This document shows, piece after piece, positions 24,118 to 35,425 of a stretch of DNA of 64,000 nt. The position numbers and the translations under genes were made by a program. The DNA lies in the NCBI GenBank assembly GCA_949318235.1, contig OX439132.1, positions 2,966,258 through 3,030,257 of the forward strand, written 5' to 3'. The number at the start of each line of letters is the position of its first letter. The stretch's first letter is position 1. The stretch comes from Ecdyonurus torrentis. Its lineage: Eukaryota > Arthropoda > Insecta > Ephemeroptera > Heptageniidae. Below the pieces are notes generated by a model. That model was not told the origin of the DNA. It ran no database searches and worked only from the letters and a program-made list of their open reading frames with translations.

Positions 24118-25105
24118 TAAGTAATAATTATGCTAGCTCAATGCAGCAACGTTTATGCATAACAATATTCTACAGTGATTATACTACATAACATAATAGT
24201 TAACATGTTCAGCATAATTACTTATGTTATTACAAAATAACAACATTTGTGCTCTACAATATAGCAAGTGTTCAATGTAGCAACATAATGTATGCTATAT
24301 TGTACAGTGATTATACTACATAACATAATAGTTAACATGTTCAGCATAATTACTTATGTTATTACAAAATAACAACATTTGTGCTCTACAATATAGCAAG
24401 TGTTCAATGTAGCAACATAATGTATGCTATATTGTACAGTGATTATACTACATAACATAATAGTTAATATGTTCAGCATAATTACTTATGTTATTACAAA
24501 ATAACAACATTTGTGCTCTACAATATAGCAAGTGTTCAATGTAGCAACATAATGTATGCTATATTGTACAGTGATTATACTACATAACATAATAGTTAAC
24601 ATGTTCAGCATAATTACTTATGTTATTACAAAATAACAACATTTGTGCTCTACAATATAGCAAGTGTTCAATGTAGCAACATAATGTATGCTATATTGTA
24701 CAGTGATTATACTACATAACATAATAGTTAACATGTTCAGCATAATTACTTATGTTATTACAAAATAACAACATTTGTGCTCTACAATATAGCAAGTGTT
24801 CAATGTAGCAACATAATGTATGCTATATTGTACAGTAATTATACTACATAACATAATAGTTAACATGTTCAGCATAATTACTTATGTTATTACAAAATAA
24901 CAACATTTGTGCTCTACAATATAGCAAGTGTTCAATGTAGCAACATAATGTATGCTATATTGTACAGTGATTATACTACATAACATAATAGTTAACATGT
25001 TCAGCATAATTACTTATGTTATTACAAAATAACAACATTTGTGCTCTACAATATAGCAAGGGCAAGTTTTCAATGCAGCATCAATTATGTAATTTATTTT
25101 TTACG
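24118..25105 (+). mobile_element. Family A element holding the satellite array
   Basis: The left flank AATTATGCTAGCTCAATGCA and the right flank CAATGCAGCATCAATTATGT..ACG are the two ends of family A as seen at 49965-50130. The array therefore sits inside one A element. Confidence 0.65.
24136..25059 (+). repeat. Tandem satellite, 132-bp unit, 7 copies
   Basis: The word GTGTTCAATGTAGCAACATA recurs at 24268, 24400, 24532, 24664, 24796 and 24928, a constant 132-bp period. A divergent first unit begins at about 24136. Units are almost identical: I noticed only single changes such as GTTAAC to GTTAAT near 24467 and GTGATT to GTAATT near 24837, apart from the first unit. Each unit holds TAACATGTTCAGCATAATTA and ATTACAAAATAACAACATTT. 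Such uniformity means recent amplification or homogenisation. Non-coding; not a CRISPR. Confidence 0.95.
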
Positions 25106-25663
25106 TATGGAATCAGTTACAATTTTACATTATAACAAAAATATATATAATAATAATTTTTTTCTTTTTTTATAATATTCTTTTGAAATAATTCATTTCG
25201 CTAATTTTTTAATTTTCATAAAATTAAGTTTAATACTGTAAATGTGACGATGTTTTTTCAACAGTGATGATGGTTGATATTATGATTCGATTAACAACAT
25301 ATCGGCACAGCGGTCGAGAGATATATGTACTAACAAAATATATATGATGTGTTACTTTATATAGTAATCAATATTATTATATTTGAGGAGGCCATATATT
25401 TTTATCTTCAGATAAATCGCTTTTTTTATTGGAAATTGTTCCGATAGAGATTTATGTTGTTCAACCAAATCAATATTACTGGAGAACAATAAAGTGATTT
25501 TTAGTAACGAAGTCAGCACTGCAAAGAAAAAGTGTATTAGGTCACTAGTTTGGTCATTTTTATAAACAAGACATTTGAATCATGCTTAATCAAATATTTG
25601 ATGTAATTAATTACCAGTCCAAATTAACATTGTTTTATTTGTCCATTGTTTTACTATGGCATT
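25106..25663. other. AT-rich DNA, nothing recognised
   Basis: No repeat, RNA gene or exon signal stands out. Confidence 0.45.
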
Positions 25664-25703
25664 GAGAGAGAGAGAGAGAGAGAGAGAGAGGAGGGGGGGG
25701 GGG
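25664..25703 (+). repeat. (GA)n followed by G run
   Basis: A 27-bp GA run passes into a run of about eleven G. Confidence 0.95.
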
Positions 25704-25869
25704 TCCATTGCTTCAAGCCATAGACAATATGAAACAATAAACATAATAAATTTTAATGAGTTAACTCAAAATGGGATCTGAAAAACTGAGGACAATTTTT
25801 ACCAGAATGTGAATATAGCCCCACCACAAGTTAGCGTTAAAAATACTATCAAGTTTGCAATTTGCAAGA

Positions 25870-26045
25870 ATACTTCTGTTCATGAAGTCAAAAACAGTCA
25901 AAAATTAGTTTAAGTTGAAATTTTGTGATCACTGCTACGGCGCTACAGTTGGGTTTTGAGACAAACTAATGTTATTTTTTATGTAAGTCCCATCAAGTGT
26001 TTTGTGATGTGAAAGTTTACTATATTTTTCTTCTGGTATCTTCTT
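25870..26045 (+). repeat. Family F dispersed repeat, copy 2
   Basis: Reverse-complement partner of 9785-9960 (GTTTTGAGACAAACTAATGT, CCCATCAAGTGTTTTGTGAT). Confidence 0.7.
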
Positions 26046-26670
26046 CTAAACACTAAATGACTTTTGTCAAAAATTTAAAAGGGACGAGTAAATGATCCTA
26101 TACACACATAAGATAATCAAACATAAAAAATCGACAAACTTAAGATAATTGTGTAGCACAATGTCCGATATTAAACATCGCAGTGTAATTTGAACTGTTT
26201 TGATGTGAAGTATAAGTAGTGATAGTTTACATCAATGTACTGCAGTAATTATATGTAAATGTGTATGTATAATATGGTAACATAGCACAGGGGTTGTACT
26301 TGCTGCGTCTGCTATATCTAATCACTGCCTAGGTTAGCCTATAGTAGTCCAATCTACTATTATGTATAAGTATATGTATGTATTTTATCAGTAATACAAT
26401 ATTATCAACTGATCATGATGATGCTTTGTAAGCACAATTTGATACACGTGTGGATAGTATGGACTAAATCACAGCTAGGCAGCGCGGCGCCAAAATAAAA
26501 ACAAACTGAACCCTCATTTCAAAAACTCTATAGCATTGGAAGTCATAATGTTAACCAATTTGTCCCCCCTGTTTTGAGAAAATTTCCATTTGTGGCCGGA
26601 AAATTAAGAGTGCAGCCTGTGTATATGCGAAATAAACCACAACAACAAGTAAATTAACCCTAACTAATGT
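26046..26670. other. AT-rich DNA with a short GC-rich patch
   Basis: CACAGCTAGGCAGCGCGGCGCC near 26470 is the only GC-rich word. No open frame or splice pair is convincing. Confidence 0.45.
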
Positions 26671-26830
26671 CCTTCTGTAGCCTCACATACTGGGCTTACA
26701 AAAACTGTATAAAGTAGACAACTTGTGGACTTCATGACGTCATGAAATCCATGTCTACAAAAGATAAATTGTAGCGCTGATTGTCTACTTTACAAGTTTT
26801 CTCGCCAGTCTGTGCGAGGTTACAAATGGG
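26671..26830. mobile_element. Family C inverted-repeat element, copy 2
   Basis: CTGTAGCCTCACATACTGG at the left faces CCAGTCTGTGCGAGGTTACA at the right. Inside are TAAAGTAGACAACT, ATGACGTCATGAAATC and GTCTACTTTACAAG. About 160 bp and non-coding. Confidence 0.75.
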
Positions 26831-27832
26831 TTCGCGATTTAAATTAATATATTTTTAAATACCTTTTTTAAAATTAAAAGATGTAAATTAACCAATGAAT
26901 TGGACATTAATTGTGCCTGATTGTTCCAGCCTTAAAATATGTAGGTTGTAGGTAGATATAACATAATGTAACACCCCCATGCAGAGTTGATATTTGGGTT
27001 AGTTTGTCCTATAGTTAGCAATGTCCACATAACTGTGGGCGGACTTTGATGTTAATTGTCGTCAAGTATTAGCTGTCAATATCGACTTTCTAATTGAGAG
27101 CAATCAATTAACTAAATATAAAACTAGACCAATTAGTAAGTGACGAGGTGGACTGCATGTATGTACGTACTTCTAGTTTTGGATACAACAAGATGTTGAC
27201 AACTTTTCACTCGCACATGAATTAGGTTTAACACAAATTGATTATTAGCTAACAGTTATTGTATAACATCACTTGGAAGGAGTTACTCGTGTTACGTATT
27301 TTATAGCGACAGTTTCATCAAACTTGGCGGCACAAAACAAACAAATAATTTTAATAATAATGAATAAAAATAAAAATAATTCTAATTTGTTTTAAAGTGT
27401 TACTGTACTGCTATATTCACTGCTTTATTATTATTCTCATCTTAGATCATATAAAAAATGTAACTTTGTATAATGGCCATAATGTATGTATAATATGTAC
27501 AAACCACAATTGTTTTTCCACATCACGCTATAGCTCTTGCAATGTTAAATATAGACAGCTCCTCTTGCCTCTGATTGGTTACTCGTCACCACCGGTAACT
27601 ACTATTGTTAGTCACGTCAAGTACAGACTGCATATAGTTAACTATGTTGCACAACATAATTATTTAAAATATATTTTGCCGTGTAAGTCAACATAAAAGT
27701 GGTTCAGTTAAGGAGCCACACGTGAGTTGTGCGTACTGCAGTAAGTTGAAGTATGACATTATGACACGTGTAGCAAGTACTTGGTGTTGGTGCACACACA
27801 CACGCAAGCACGCACAGCGGTGCCGAGTGCGT

Positions 27833-27835
<3 letters not shown>
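26831..27835. other. AT-rich DNA, no gene seen
   Basis: The 99-codon frame at 27397-27696 is Ile/Tyr/Asn-rich without recognisable motifs and is most likely chance. A short CACACACACACGC patch precedes the next GA array. Confidence 0.45.

Positions 27836-27923
<88 letters not shown>
27836..27923 (+). repeat. (GA)n microsatellite, 88 bp
   Basis: Perfect AG run. Confidence 0.98.
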
Positions 27924-27924
<1 letters not shown>

Positions 27925-29054
27925 AACACGTCGTCGTCTTCATTTGTGTGTAATATCAAAACAATAAACTAACTTTCAAACTGTGAGTCAAAGCTGTGAC
28001 AATTAGATTGTATGTATGTAGTGTTGTAACAATACTGTGTGTAATTGATTGTTGTGACACATCGCAATTGTCATTATGTGCAAATTAACAAACTGACAAA
28101 GTGAAATAAAATGTGTAAGTTCTCAATCTGCTAAGTCAAAACTTTGTTACACGCACGCATGAGAATTACTTGCAAAATATTAATACAATACAATATCTAC
28201 TTATCCATTTGGGATTCACAGTAAAAATAAAGAAAAAAGTTTGATGTTGCACGCTGATACTTCCTTTTTTTTTTTTTCTTTTTTTTTTTTCCTTCCTATG
28301 TGTTAATGGATTACTGCGGTAATTTCTCATATTATTTAAAATTTGCAGTATGACTTAAAAAAAAAATCTTTGAAATTATGCCACGAGGAAGCATGAAGCA
28401 TGATGGACCAAAGATGCTGGAAAGACAATGAAATGGAATAAAAATGTATTTTATATTGATATAAAATAGTATAGAATATCTTTATTACATTCTATGAAGA
28501 GAGAGAGAGACTATTTTGTCATTGTTTCAATTTTATAATTACAAGATGCAAAACTCCAGACATGTTCCAAATTGTATTAACCGTCAATTTGTCTTATTTT
28601 TCAATTATACATCATAACCACTTATCTACCCTGCTTTTTAGCAAAGATCTTCATTATAAACACTTCTAGGACACCAAACAATCTTTGATTTTAAACAATA
28701 AATAAATAAAAAATAACTTTATTTTTAATATTTTATTTTACTTCTCATTGATTGACTAATGAGACACCGAGACACAAACAAGACTTTGTTTTTCTTTAAG
28801 TTCTTCCTCGGGTTAGGAACTCACGTGCAAAGTTGGATTCAAAGTTAAAAAACCTGATTACTAAAAGTATTTAGCTAAGATTAAAACTGCAACTCGACGG
28901 CACAGTCACGTGCGATGCAGTTTATTACAGCAGTCGCAAAGTCAATATTGCCACGGTGCACTCGGATACCTGTGGGACCTACACTCACATAATATATCGC
29001 TAGCGACTTTGCACGCTAGGTTGTATATCCAGCAGTCGCTTCGTTGTGAGGTTA
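27924..29054. other. AT-rich DNA, no gene seen
   Basis: T-rich tracts lie near 28265-28292. A GC-richer patch at 28880-29045 has no open frame of coding quality. Confidence 0.45.
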
Positions 29055-29215
29055 ACTACAGGTGAAATAGCTAGCCAGGTAGAACAATGATAAATGATGA
29101 TTACAGGTGAAGTAGCTAGCCAGGTAGTACAATGGTAAATGATAATTACAGGTGAAGTAGCTAGTGAGGTAGAACAATGATAAATGGTAACTACAAGTGA
29201 AGTAGCTATAGCTAA
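29055..29215 (+). repeat. 45-bp tandem repeat, about 3.5 copies
   Basis: GGTGAA recurs at 29061, 29106 and 29151 (AAGTGA near 29196), a 45-bp period. The unit is TACAGGTGAAGTAGCTAGCC, then AGGTAG(A/T)ACAATG and TAAATGATAA. The core is shared with 31400-31575 (opposite strand) and 41484-41515. The period divides by three, so a repeated frame results, but this looks non-coding. Confidence 0.85.
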
Positions 29216-29472
29216 TGTGGTAATATGTTATACTATGCAAATAAAATGTATGTTTTTCTCATAAGAAATAACATTCCAAATATATACTCATTTTATATTA
29301 TAGTATAATATTCATAAATGTATTATATTATTATGAGCATAATAGTATACATTCGATCAGATATATACTAGGTATATACATATAGCTATATATACTATAA
29401 TATACTCTTGATTTGTTGTATTGATGACCAGTCACTAGATATTAGTTCTGTCAGTGTACACAGTACACTGTC

Positions 29473-29808
29473 ATGTTTACACCGACACCAGCAGGAGATA
29501 TGTACTATAACTATAATATATACTATCATATAGTCTTGATTTCCCTCGTGGCTTGCAGCACACTGAAGCACAAGCCTGGATCTGTCACCAATGATGATCG
29601 ACAGTCGCGGGTCAATGAACTCAAATTAAAGTCCTCCACTTTGCACGTGCAATTATTGCAGACCTCCGTGCCGTGCACAGTGCATGCTCGTGTTGCATAT
29701 CTCATTGCAGACCTCCGTGCACGTGTTGCATACCTGCAGGGTTGTGCAGAAATTGCATCGTCAGAAGTTGAATCTCATCAAGCGGGCAATGTCTCGTGTA
29801 GGTATTGA
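29473..29808 (+). CDS. Weak exon candidate, unrecognised
   Basis: The GC-richer part (29560-29800) is open for about 85 codons and bordered by CTTGCAG (ends 29560) and GTGTAG|GTATTG (near 29800), which could be splice sites. It contains an internal repeat ATTGCAGACCTCCGTGC (twice, near 29655 and 29705). The product has no motif I recognise, including ADLRARVAYLQGCAEIASSE. Chance remains at least as likely as a real exon. Confidence 0.15.
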   Translation: MFTPTPAGDMYYNYNIYYHIVLISLVACSTLKHKPGSVTNDDRQSRVNELKLKSSTLHVQLLQTSVPCTVHARVAYLIADLRARVAYLQGCAEIASSEVESHQAGNVSCRY

Positions 29809-30110
29809 AAATATCAGCCAGGAAATTTCAAATCTTATAAACATATATAATATATTTATATATTAATTTGTTGTCCCAAAAATTGGCTTACTACCCTTGA
29901 GGTTGTGATTGACCAGTGATTTGCCTGTCCTGACAATTAAATAATGGACATTGTACCAACTGTCTGTAAGTTACCAATAAGTTGAAATAAATGTCATGTA
30001 AGTTAAAGTACGCCTCCTCTCTATGTGATGTTCAAACATGAAACTGCACATTTGTATATAAATATAAATAAATTTGTGTAAATAAAATTTAATATAATAT
30101 AAAAGTGTCG

Positions 30111-30112
<2 letters not shown>

Positions 30113-30150
<38 letters not shown>
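30113..30150 (+). repeat. Poly(A) run, 38 bp
   Basis: Uninterrupted A. No retro-element body is recognised upstream, though AATAAAATTT precedes it. Confidence 0.97.
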
Positions 30151-30155
<5 letters not shown>

Positions 30156-30533
30156 ATAAAGTAATGAAGTAAAGTAAAATTGACAATAGCAAACAAATGT
30201 CACTTATTACTTATTATAAATTGTTAATTATTGTATTTCTTGATGTTGATGTTTATATCTGCACAACAATGTCCGCAGCTGTGATGATTGTTGTCGCCGC
30301 GCTACACCACGCTGGCCCGCGAGATCACTGTTTGTCTCTTGCCTCGATATTTTATTCACGGCACATCCTCGCAAGTCCAGTTATTTCACGTTTTACTTCC
30401 TCGTCCAATTGTCAACACAAAAAATGTCGTCTTTACAAATAAATCTAAAATAATATTAAACTAAACTAGATTTATGTAATGTTGATGTGCAGATAAATAG
30501 ATGTGTATCAGCTTATGTGTAGCCAACTTTCCT

Positions 30534-30537
<4 letters not shown>

Positions 30538-30570
<33 letters not shown>
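30538..30570 (+). repeat. Poly(A) run, 33 bp
   Basis: Uninterrupted A. Confidence 0.97.
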
Positions 30571-30571
<1 letters not shown>

Positions 30572-31399
30572 CGCAGTAACGTTAAAAAAAACAAGGAAAA
30601 AATTAGCAACAATAATAATATTAAAACAAATTACAATGGTGCATTCATAATAATGCATTTATTTGTTGTAAGGTTGCGAAGCCAAATTAATTATTCCTAT
30701 TCATATATTTAATACAATTATATACGATGTGTGCTGCACAATTTTATGACAAATTAATGCATATAAATGAATTCACCTTACACGATAGAAAAGTTGACCC
30801 AAAATCTGTCAGATTTTTGCAGTTCTTCATCTTGTTTATGTAATGAAATAAACGATATTGTTCACGATTTTCTCTGTTATATAAATGCAGCATAAATTAC
30901 GTAAAGTATTCTTCCCGAGAATAACGTGTCTGTATAGACTTTTATTTTAATAATAATTGCGCAGCTCTCCTATATAGTTCTAATTTCTCGTACAATGCAA
31001 GTCCATACAATTTGCAGGCTATAGATAAGAGCGGCGATGGCCCGCTCTGATATTGTGATATTGCACATGCAGTCAAAGTTCCGTGCAGGTGAGACAATAC
31101 CTTCATTTGTCTTCGTCACATATACATATACAACAATGCCGACAGATCATCACACCTAGCTCGTGATAACAAACGTAACAATATTTGGCGGGAATAATTT
31201 CACAGCATTACGTACATTACAACATTTCGTCAGGCACTACTGCTTGCCAGCTCAGTTTTATATAACAAAGTCTTGAATTATGATGACACACAAACATACT
31301 GATTTTCATTTAATTACTTTTTTATTATAAATATCTAACGGTCATAAATAAACACGTAATAATTTTGCTAAAAACATATTTTATTGCAGATATTTCAAC

Positions 31400-31575
31400 A
31401 TATGGTTACCTACTTCACCTGTACTACCTGTATTCATTTTTATTACATTTACCTTTGTACAACCTGGCTAGCTACTTCACCTGTAGTTATCATTTTTATA
31501 TCAATTACCTTTGAACTACCTGGCTAGCTACTTCACCTGTAGTTATCATTTTTATATCAATTACCTTTGTACTGA
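31400..31575 (-). repeat. 56-bp tandem repeat sharing the 45-bp repeat core
   Basis: GGCTAGCTACTTCACCTGTA recurs at 31466 and 31522 (period 56), with a diverged first unit near 31406. Its reverse complement contains TACAGGTGAAGTAGCTAGCC, the core of the 29055-29215 array. Here the spacer is TTATCATTTTTATATCAATT. Confidence 0.85.
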
Positions 31576-32389
31576 CAACTTACATTTATGTGTATTTGTG
31601 TGTGTTGGTGTGAGAGAGATAGAGAGAGAACTATTGCAATATTTCAAAATGTTATGAAGAAGAAGAAGACGGAAGATGAATGCTGCACCCAAACTCGCAG
31701 CACTCTGTGATCCTCGCAATTTTCAAATGGGATCTCCATAGTGCAAAGATAGAATTTACTTAATTTACTTGTGTTTGGAAGTAGTGCCTGTTTCAGCCGA
31801 GACCGTTTACATTACTTTACATATTATAATACTATAGTAGTTTAGGAAATAAAAAGAGTGATTCTATAAATAGTAACCATAAACCAGGGCAAAAAACCAG
31901 AGAAATGAAAGAAATTCATCCGGAAAAAATCCGTGTATCAAATACATATATAAGAATATTATACTAAGACTTCATTATTTTTCTTCCAAAGTGTATTGTG
32001 ACCAAAGATATATTATATAGTTACATGTATATATAATATATATTATAATAACTCGCAATGATTGTGTCCTAGTTTAGTAACCATGTATCGTCATTAAGTT
32101 CAGTATTGAAGTCTGTTTGTGTGACCAAAGTTTGTGTGACCAAAGATAATTGTCAGTCAGTCAGTCAGTCACATGTTACATAACAACAATCTGCATGCTT
32201 GATATATAACAAGCAGCCTCAAGCCTCAAGTGATGCTTTGTCTTTGAGCCTGCTTGCTTGGCATTGTTTACATAGCTACAACTATCAACCTAATGGCCAA
32301 TGTTACAGTACATTATACATATATACAGTACTTGTGTTGAACCTCTAGCCAAAGATACTTTGTTTAAGTACACGGGAGCATATAAATAC
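31576..32389. other. AT-rich DNA, no gene seen
   Basis: Short (GTCA)n near 32154-32171 and GAGAGAGATAGAGAGAGAAC near 31612. Nothing coding. Confidence 0.45.
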
Positions 32390-32407
32390 AAGTTAATAAT
32401 TATGCTA

Positions 32408-32629
32408 CACGGAAAACATAAATTTAAGATATTATTCAGTTACATAGAAGTAACTCTTCAGTACAAACCAATAACTTGATTGACAAAAAGTTTAAAAAGT
32501 AACTCGTTAGTATAAAGGTAATTTCTTCAGCGGTAAATAGTTAGCTCTGCACATCTTAAAAAACTTTGTATATATCTAACAAATTTATTAAAAAGTCTAA
32601 ATAGTAACTCTTTAGTTAATTTTTCCGTG
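32408..32629 (+). mobile_element. Family D element, copy 2 (intact, TA target)
   Basis: Ends CACGGAAAA and TTTTCCGTG are perfect 9-bp inverted repeats flanked by TA on both sides (32406-32407, 32630-32631). It lies exactly at the TA of the family A word ATGCTAGCTCA, so the empty site is known. TA duplication with short ends suggests Tc1/mariner mobilisation. 222 bp, non-coding. Confidence 0.85.
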
Positions 32630-32790
32630 TAGCTCAAAAGAATAAAATTCTTTATTGACCCATGCAGTTCATAGTAATAATTCTTTCTTGCAGCTGTCCA
32701 ATAATATGCTATATTATATATTTCACATTTTGTCCATATAGTTTTAGTATATTATATTATACTTCACAATTTGCCCAATAATCTGTGACA

Positions 32791-33006
32791 ATGGAGGTTA
32801 TCGGTTTAAAAAATTGTTAAAAAATTTCTATGGCTTAAAACACGTAAAAGTATGTCTAGTATTTCTCATTTAAATTTCTACAAAATCGGTGGAGTAGTTT
32901 TCTCAAAAATCGCAAAAAACGTGTTTTTCTCCATAAGCGTAATGTTAAATTAGGGGACCCTTAGCTTTCCCCGCAGCACCCCGCGCGCTAAACCGATAAC
33001 GTCCAT
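32791..33006 (+). mobile_element. Family E element, copy 2 (intact)
   Basis: ATGGAGGTTATCGGTTTA faces TAAACCGATAACGTCCAT, with one mismatch in 18. Interior words are ACACGTAAAAGTATGTCTAG, CCATAAGCGTAATGTTAAAT and CCCCGCGCGC. 216 bp, no frame. Confidence 0.85.
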
Positions 33007-33667
33007 TACTATGTTAAACAGCGTATAAATATTATGTTGTACAGCATAATTATTTGTGTTAAAATACAGTATAATTTATGCTATACAATAACATAGATGC
33101 AGCATAACTTACGTAGTGTATTCTCTCCTTATATGTAGTGTATGTGATGTCGCTCTAGCACGTTGACGAGCACGTCACGTTCAAACTTGACAAATTTAAA
33201 TGTCGGTAAGAGACAAAGAAGTATATAATATACTGTACAAATCTTAGTAATCATATAATTATTACACATGGCATTACATAGCACCGTATCAAGTTCTATA
33301 TACCTAGCTGTCTGAACGATATATTATATAAATACGATTATCTTGAAACATGCTTTCATATTTTCAATATGATTGCAGCGACATCAAAATCAACATAAAA
33401 TTATAAAAATGTTTGTTAAAATTGTGAGATGCTAAATATCATTAAATAAAGCTATAGCAATATGTAGGAGGTTCAATCAATGCTGGATCAGCAGGCGATA
33501 TACATATTATTGACAAAATTGAGGAGCTGGATCTAAATATATCTACGTGCAGTGACGTAACTGTGAATTATGTTGCGCTTCAGTTGGCGCTCATTTGTTA
33601 CATTATATAGTATACTTATGCTTCACTGGGCATCGGTGAAACATCGTCTGTATATCACTAGTGTGAC

Positions 33668-33805
<138 letters not shown>

Positions 33806-34274
33806 CTAATCCGTAATTTTCTAAGTTTCTCGAAAAAATTAAAATATAAGAGTAAAAAAAAAAAAAAAAAAAAAAAAACGTGAAGCTTGCTGCCGCCGCA
33901 GGACAAACGTTTGTTTTGTTTTTGCAGGTTTGTTGTTGTTATTTGTCGCCGTTAGCAATTGCTCTCAACTCAAGTCAATATTTTAGTAGTTCACTTTCAG
34001 TTAAATCTTCTCTTTTTGCATAGTAGAGTGTTCTTTGTTTTCACTTTTGAATCTGAAATTAAGTTTAAAACTTACTCAAGAAAAAAAGTCGTTTGACTTT
34101 GTCAGTTTAAAGACTTTAATTTATAATCATGTTTCTTACAACAGTTTTAAAATAACAAATTTATTTATTTTACTTTGTTTATACTTTTTTATCATCAGTC
34201 CATCATTTTATCTTTGAAAATGACATCTCGAAGAAATAAAAATAATAAAATTGTTAAAAACAACTAAATGGGAG
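33806..34274. other. AT-rich DNA with A run
   Basis: An A run near 33854-33878, then CGCCGTTAGCAATTGC. No convincing exon. Confidence 0.45.
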
Positions 34275-34420
34275 TGAATGAATGAATGAATGAATGAATG
34301 AATGAATGAATGAATGAATGAATGAATGAATGAATGAATGAATGAATGAATGAATGAATGAATGAATGAATGAATGAATGAATGAATGAATGAATGAATA
34401 GAATAGAATAGAATAGAAAT
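34275..34420 (-). repeat. (TGAA)n tetranucleotide run then (GAATA)n
   Basis: About 31 TGAA units followed by four GAATA units. On the minus strand this is a TATTC/ATTC tail directly downstream of a LINE-like 3' end. The Ile-His-Ser-Phe repeated frame across it is an artefact. Confidence 0.95.
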
Positions 34421-34610
34421 ATTTTTATTGCTCCAAGGCAGTTGATAGCAACATTATACATACATGTTTCAACAAGCCTTGCTCTTGGCAAAATCTAATT
34501 AAAAATAACTAAACTAATTAATTATTAATTAGCAATACATAAAACATTAAATTCAATAAAACAAAATAAATAAAGAAAAATCAACAACAGTAATTTAATA
34601 GACAACAGCA
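34400..34610 (-). mobile_element. LINE 3' tail, copy 2
   Basis: On the minus strand: AGAGCAAGGCTTGTTGAAAC, TAATGTTGCTATCAACTGCC, TTGGAGCAATAAAAATATTT, then the (TTCTA)n and (ATTC)n tail. It matches 12117-12258. AATAAA beside a short tandem tail is typical of CR1/L2-type LINE ends. Upstream I see no reverse transcriptase motif, so the copy is 5'-truncated. Confidence 0.7.
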
Positions 34611-35040
34611 CTTATCTTAATCTGAGTACACTAGAAATTCTCTCAAACTTCACTATATTACTCAAATAAGCTAAATTGGAGTGGTCGTAAAACTTTAATA
34701 TCGTCAATTCTACTGTCATTATGAAAATAGGAACCAACAAATAAATAAATGAAAGATTTTCTCAGGTCATACAATTTAAAAATAACAAAGGTTTTATTAA
34801 AAAAGAAGAGACAAAAAAACGAGTGATGTATGGAGTTGATATTGTCGTCGTTTGATAGCAAAAAGCAGGCAAATAAGCCGTTAGAAAAGTTGTCAAAAAT
34901 CAAGTTTGAACCCACACACGACATTGCGATCTAGTCCAGCACGTAACTTTGACCACGTGGGTCTGCTTAGAATAAACTTACGTTAGTTAATAATATCAAA
35001 CAAAGACAAAATTCACTATACATACTTGCTGTATTTTATT

Positions 35041-35059
35041 AAAAAAAAAAAAAAAAAAA
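35041..35059 (+). repeat. Poly(A) run
   Basis: About 19 A, close to family H copy 2. Confidence 0.9.
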
Positions 35060-35139
35060 TGTGTCCCTTTGGCCCGTTGTAATTTATGTTAAAACTATTT
35101 TACTTTAGCACATTACACGGACAAAATACTTACAAGCTG

Positions 35140-35425
35140 GGGTATATAGGATGTTTGCATCTACTTACAAGCTGTGTATAGAGTGCTTGCATTGAGATAA
35201 AAGTCGAGGCCATATGTGAGCACTAAATAACGTAGGCCGGTATTGGAACATGACTCTTTTTGCCGCAGTTTAAAAATACTTATCAATATTTATAAGAGCG
35301 TTAATGCTGTTAATAGGTTGAATTGTTTTCAAGTATATGCAAGCAAAATAATAACTAAAAACAACGAGGCTATTTATTGTTCCAGTATGGCGTCAAAGTG
35401 CACTCCCGCACATTTTCATGTCAGT
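35140..35425 (+). mobile_element. Family H element, copy 2
   Basis: GTCGAGGCCATATGTGAGCA, CGTAGGCCGGTATTG, AGTTTAAAAATACTTATCAA and TTCCAGTATGGCGTCAAAGT match 19415-19625. The upstream ATAGAGTGCTTGCATT also matches the 47.5-kb copy, so the family is longer than copy 1 shows. Confidence 0.7.

Larger units (their letters stand above)
29809..31399. other. AT-rich DNA with poly(A) runs
   Basis: Apart from the two A runs listed separately, there is a GC-richer patch at about 30270-30400 and another near 31030-31100. Neither is bounded by convincing splice sites. ATGCAGCATAAATTACGTAA near 30885 is a solitary family A end. Confidence 0.45.
32390..33125 (+). mobile_element. Family A element split by D and E insertions
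   Basis: AATAATTATGC (32395-32405) continues after the D insertion as TAGCTCAAAAG (32630 on), rebuilding the family A start TTATGCTAGCTCA. After the E insertion (32791-33006) the A sequence resumes with TATTATGTTGTACAGCATAA and ends TGCAGCATAACTTACGTA (near 33100). The nesting order is A first, then D and E. Confidence 0.75.

Noticed and set aside
24136..25059. CRISPR array
   Set aside because: Units are contiguous 132-bp tandem copies without unique spacers, in a eukaryotic sequence.
29052..29240. Minus-strand frame with 15-residue YFTC repeats
   Set aside because: The 45-bp tandem repeat happens to be a multiple of three; the related 56-bp array is not, so a coding role is not supported.
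34264..34491. Open frame with Ile-His-Ser-Phe repeats
   Set aside because: It is produced by the (TGAA)n tetranucleotide tail of a LINE fragment.
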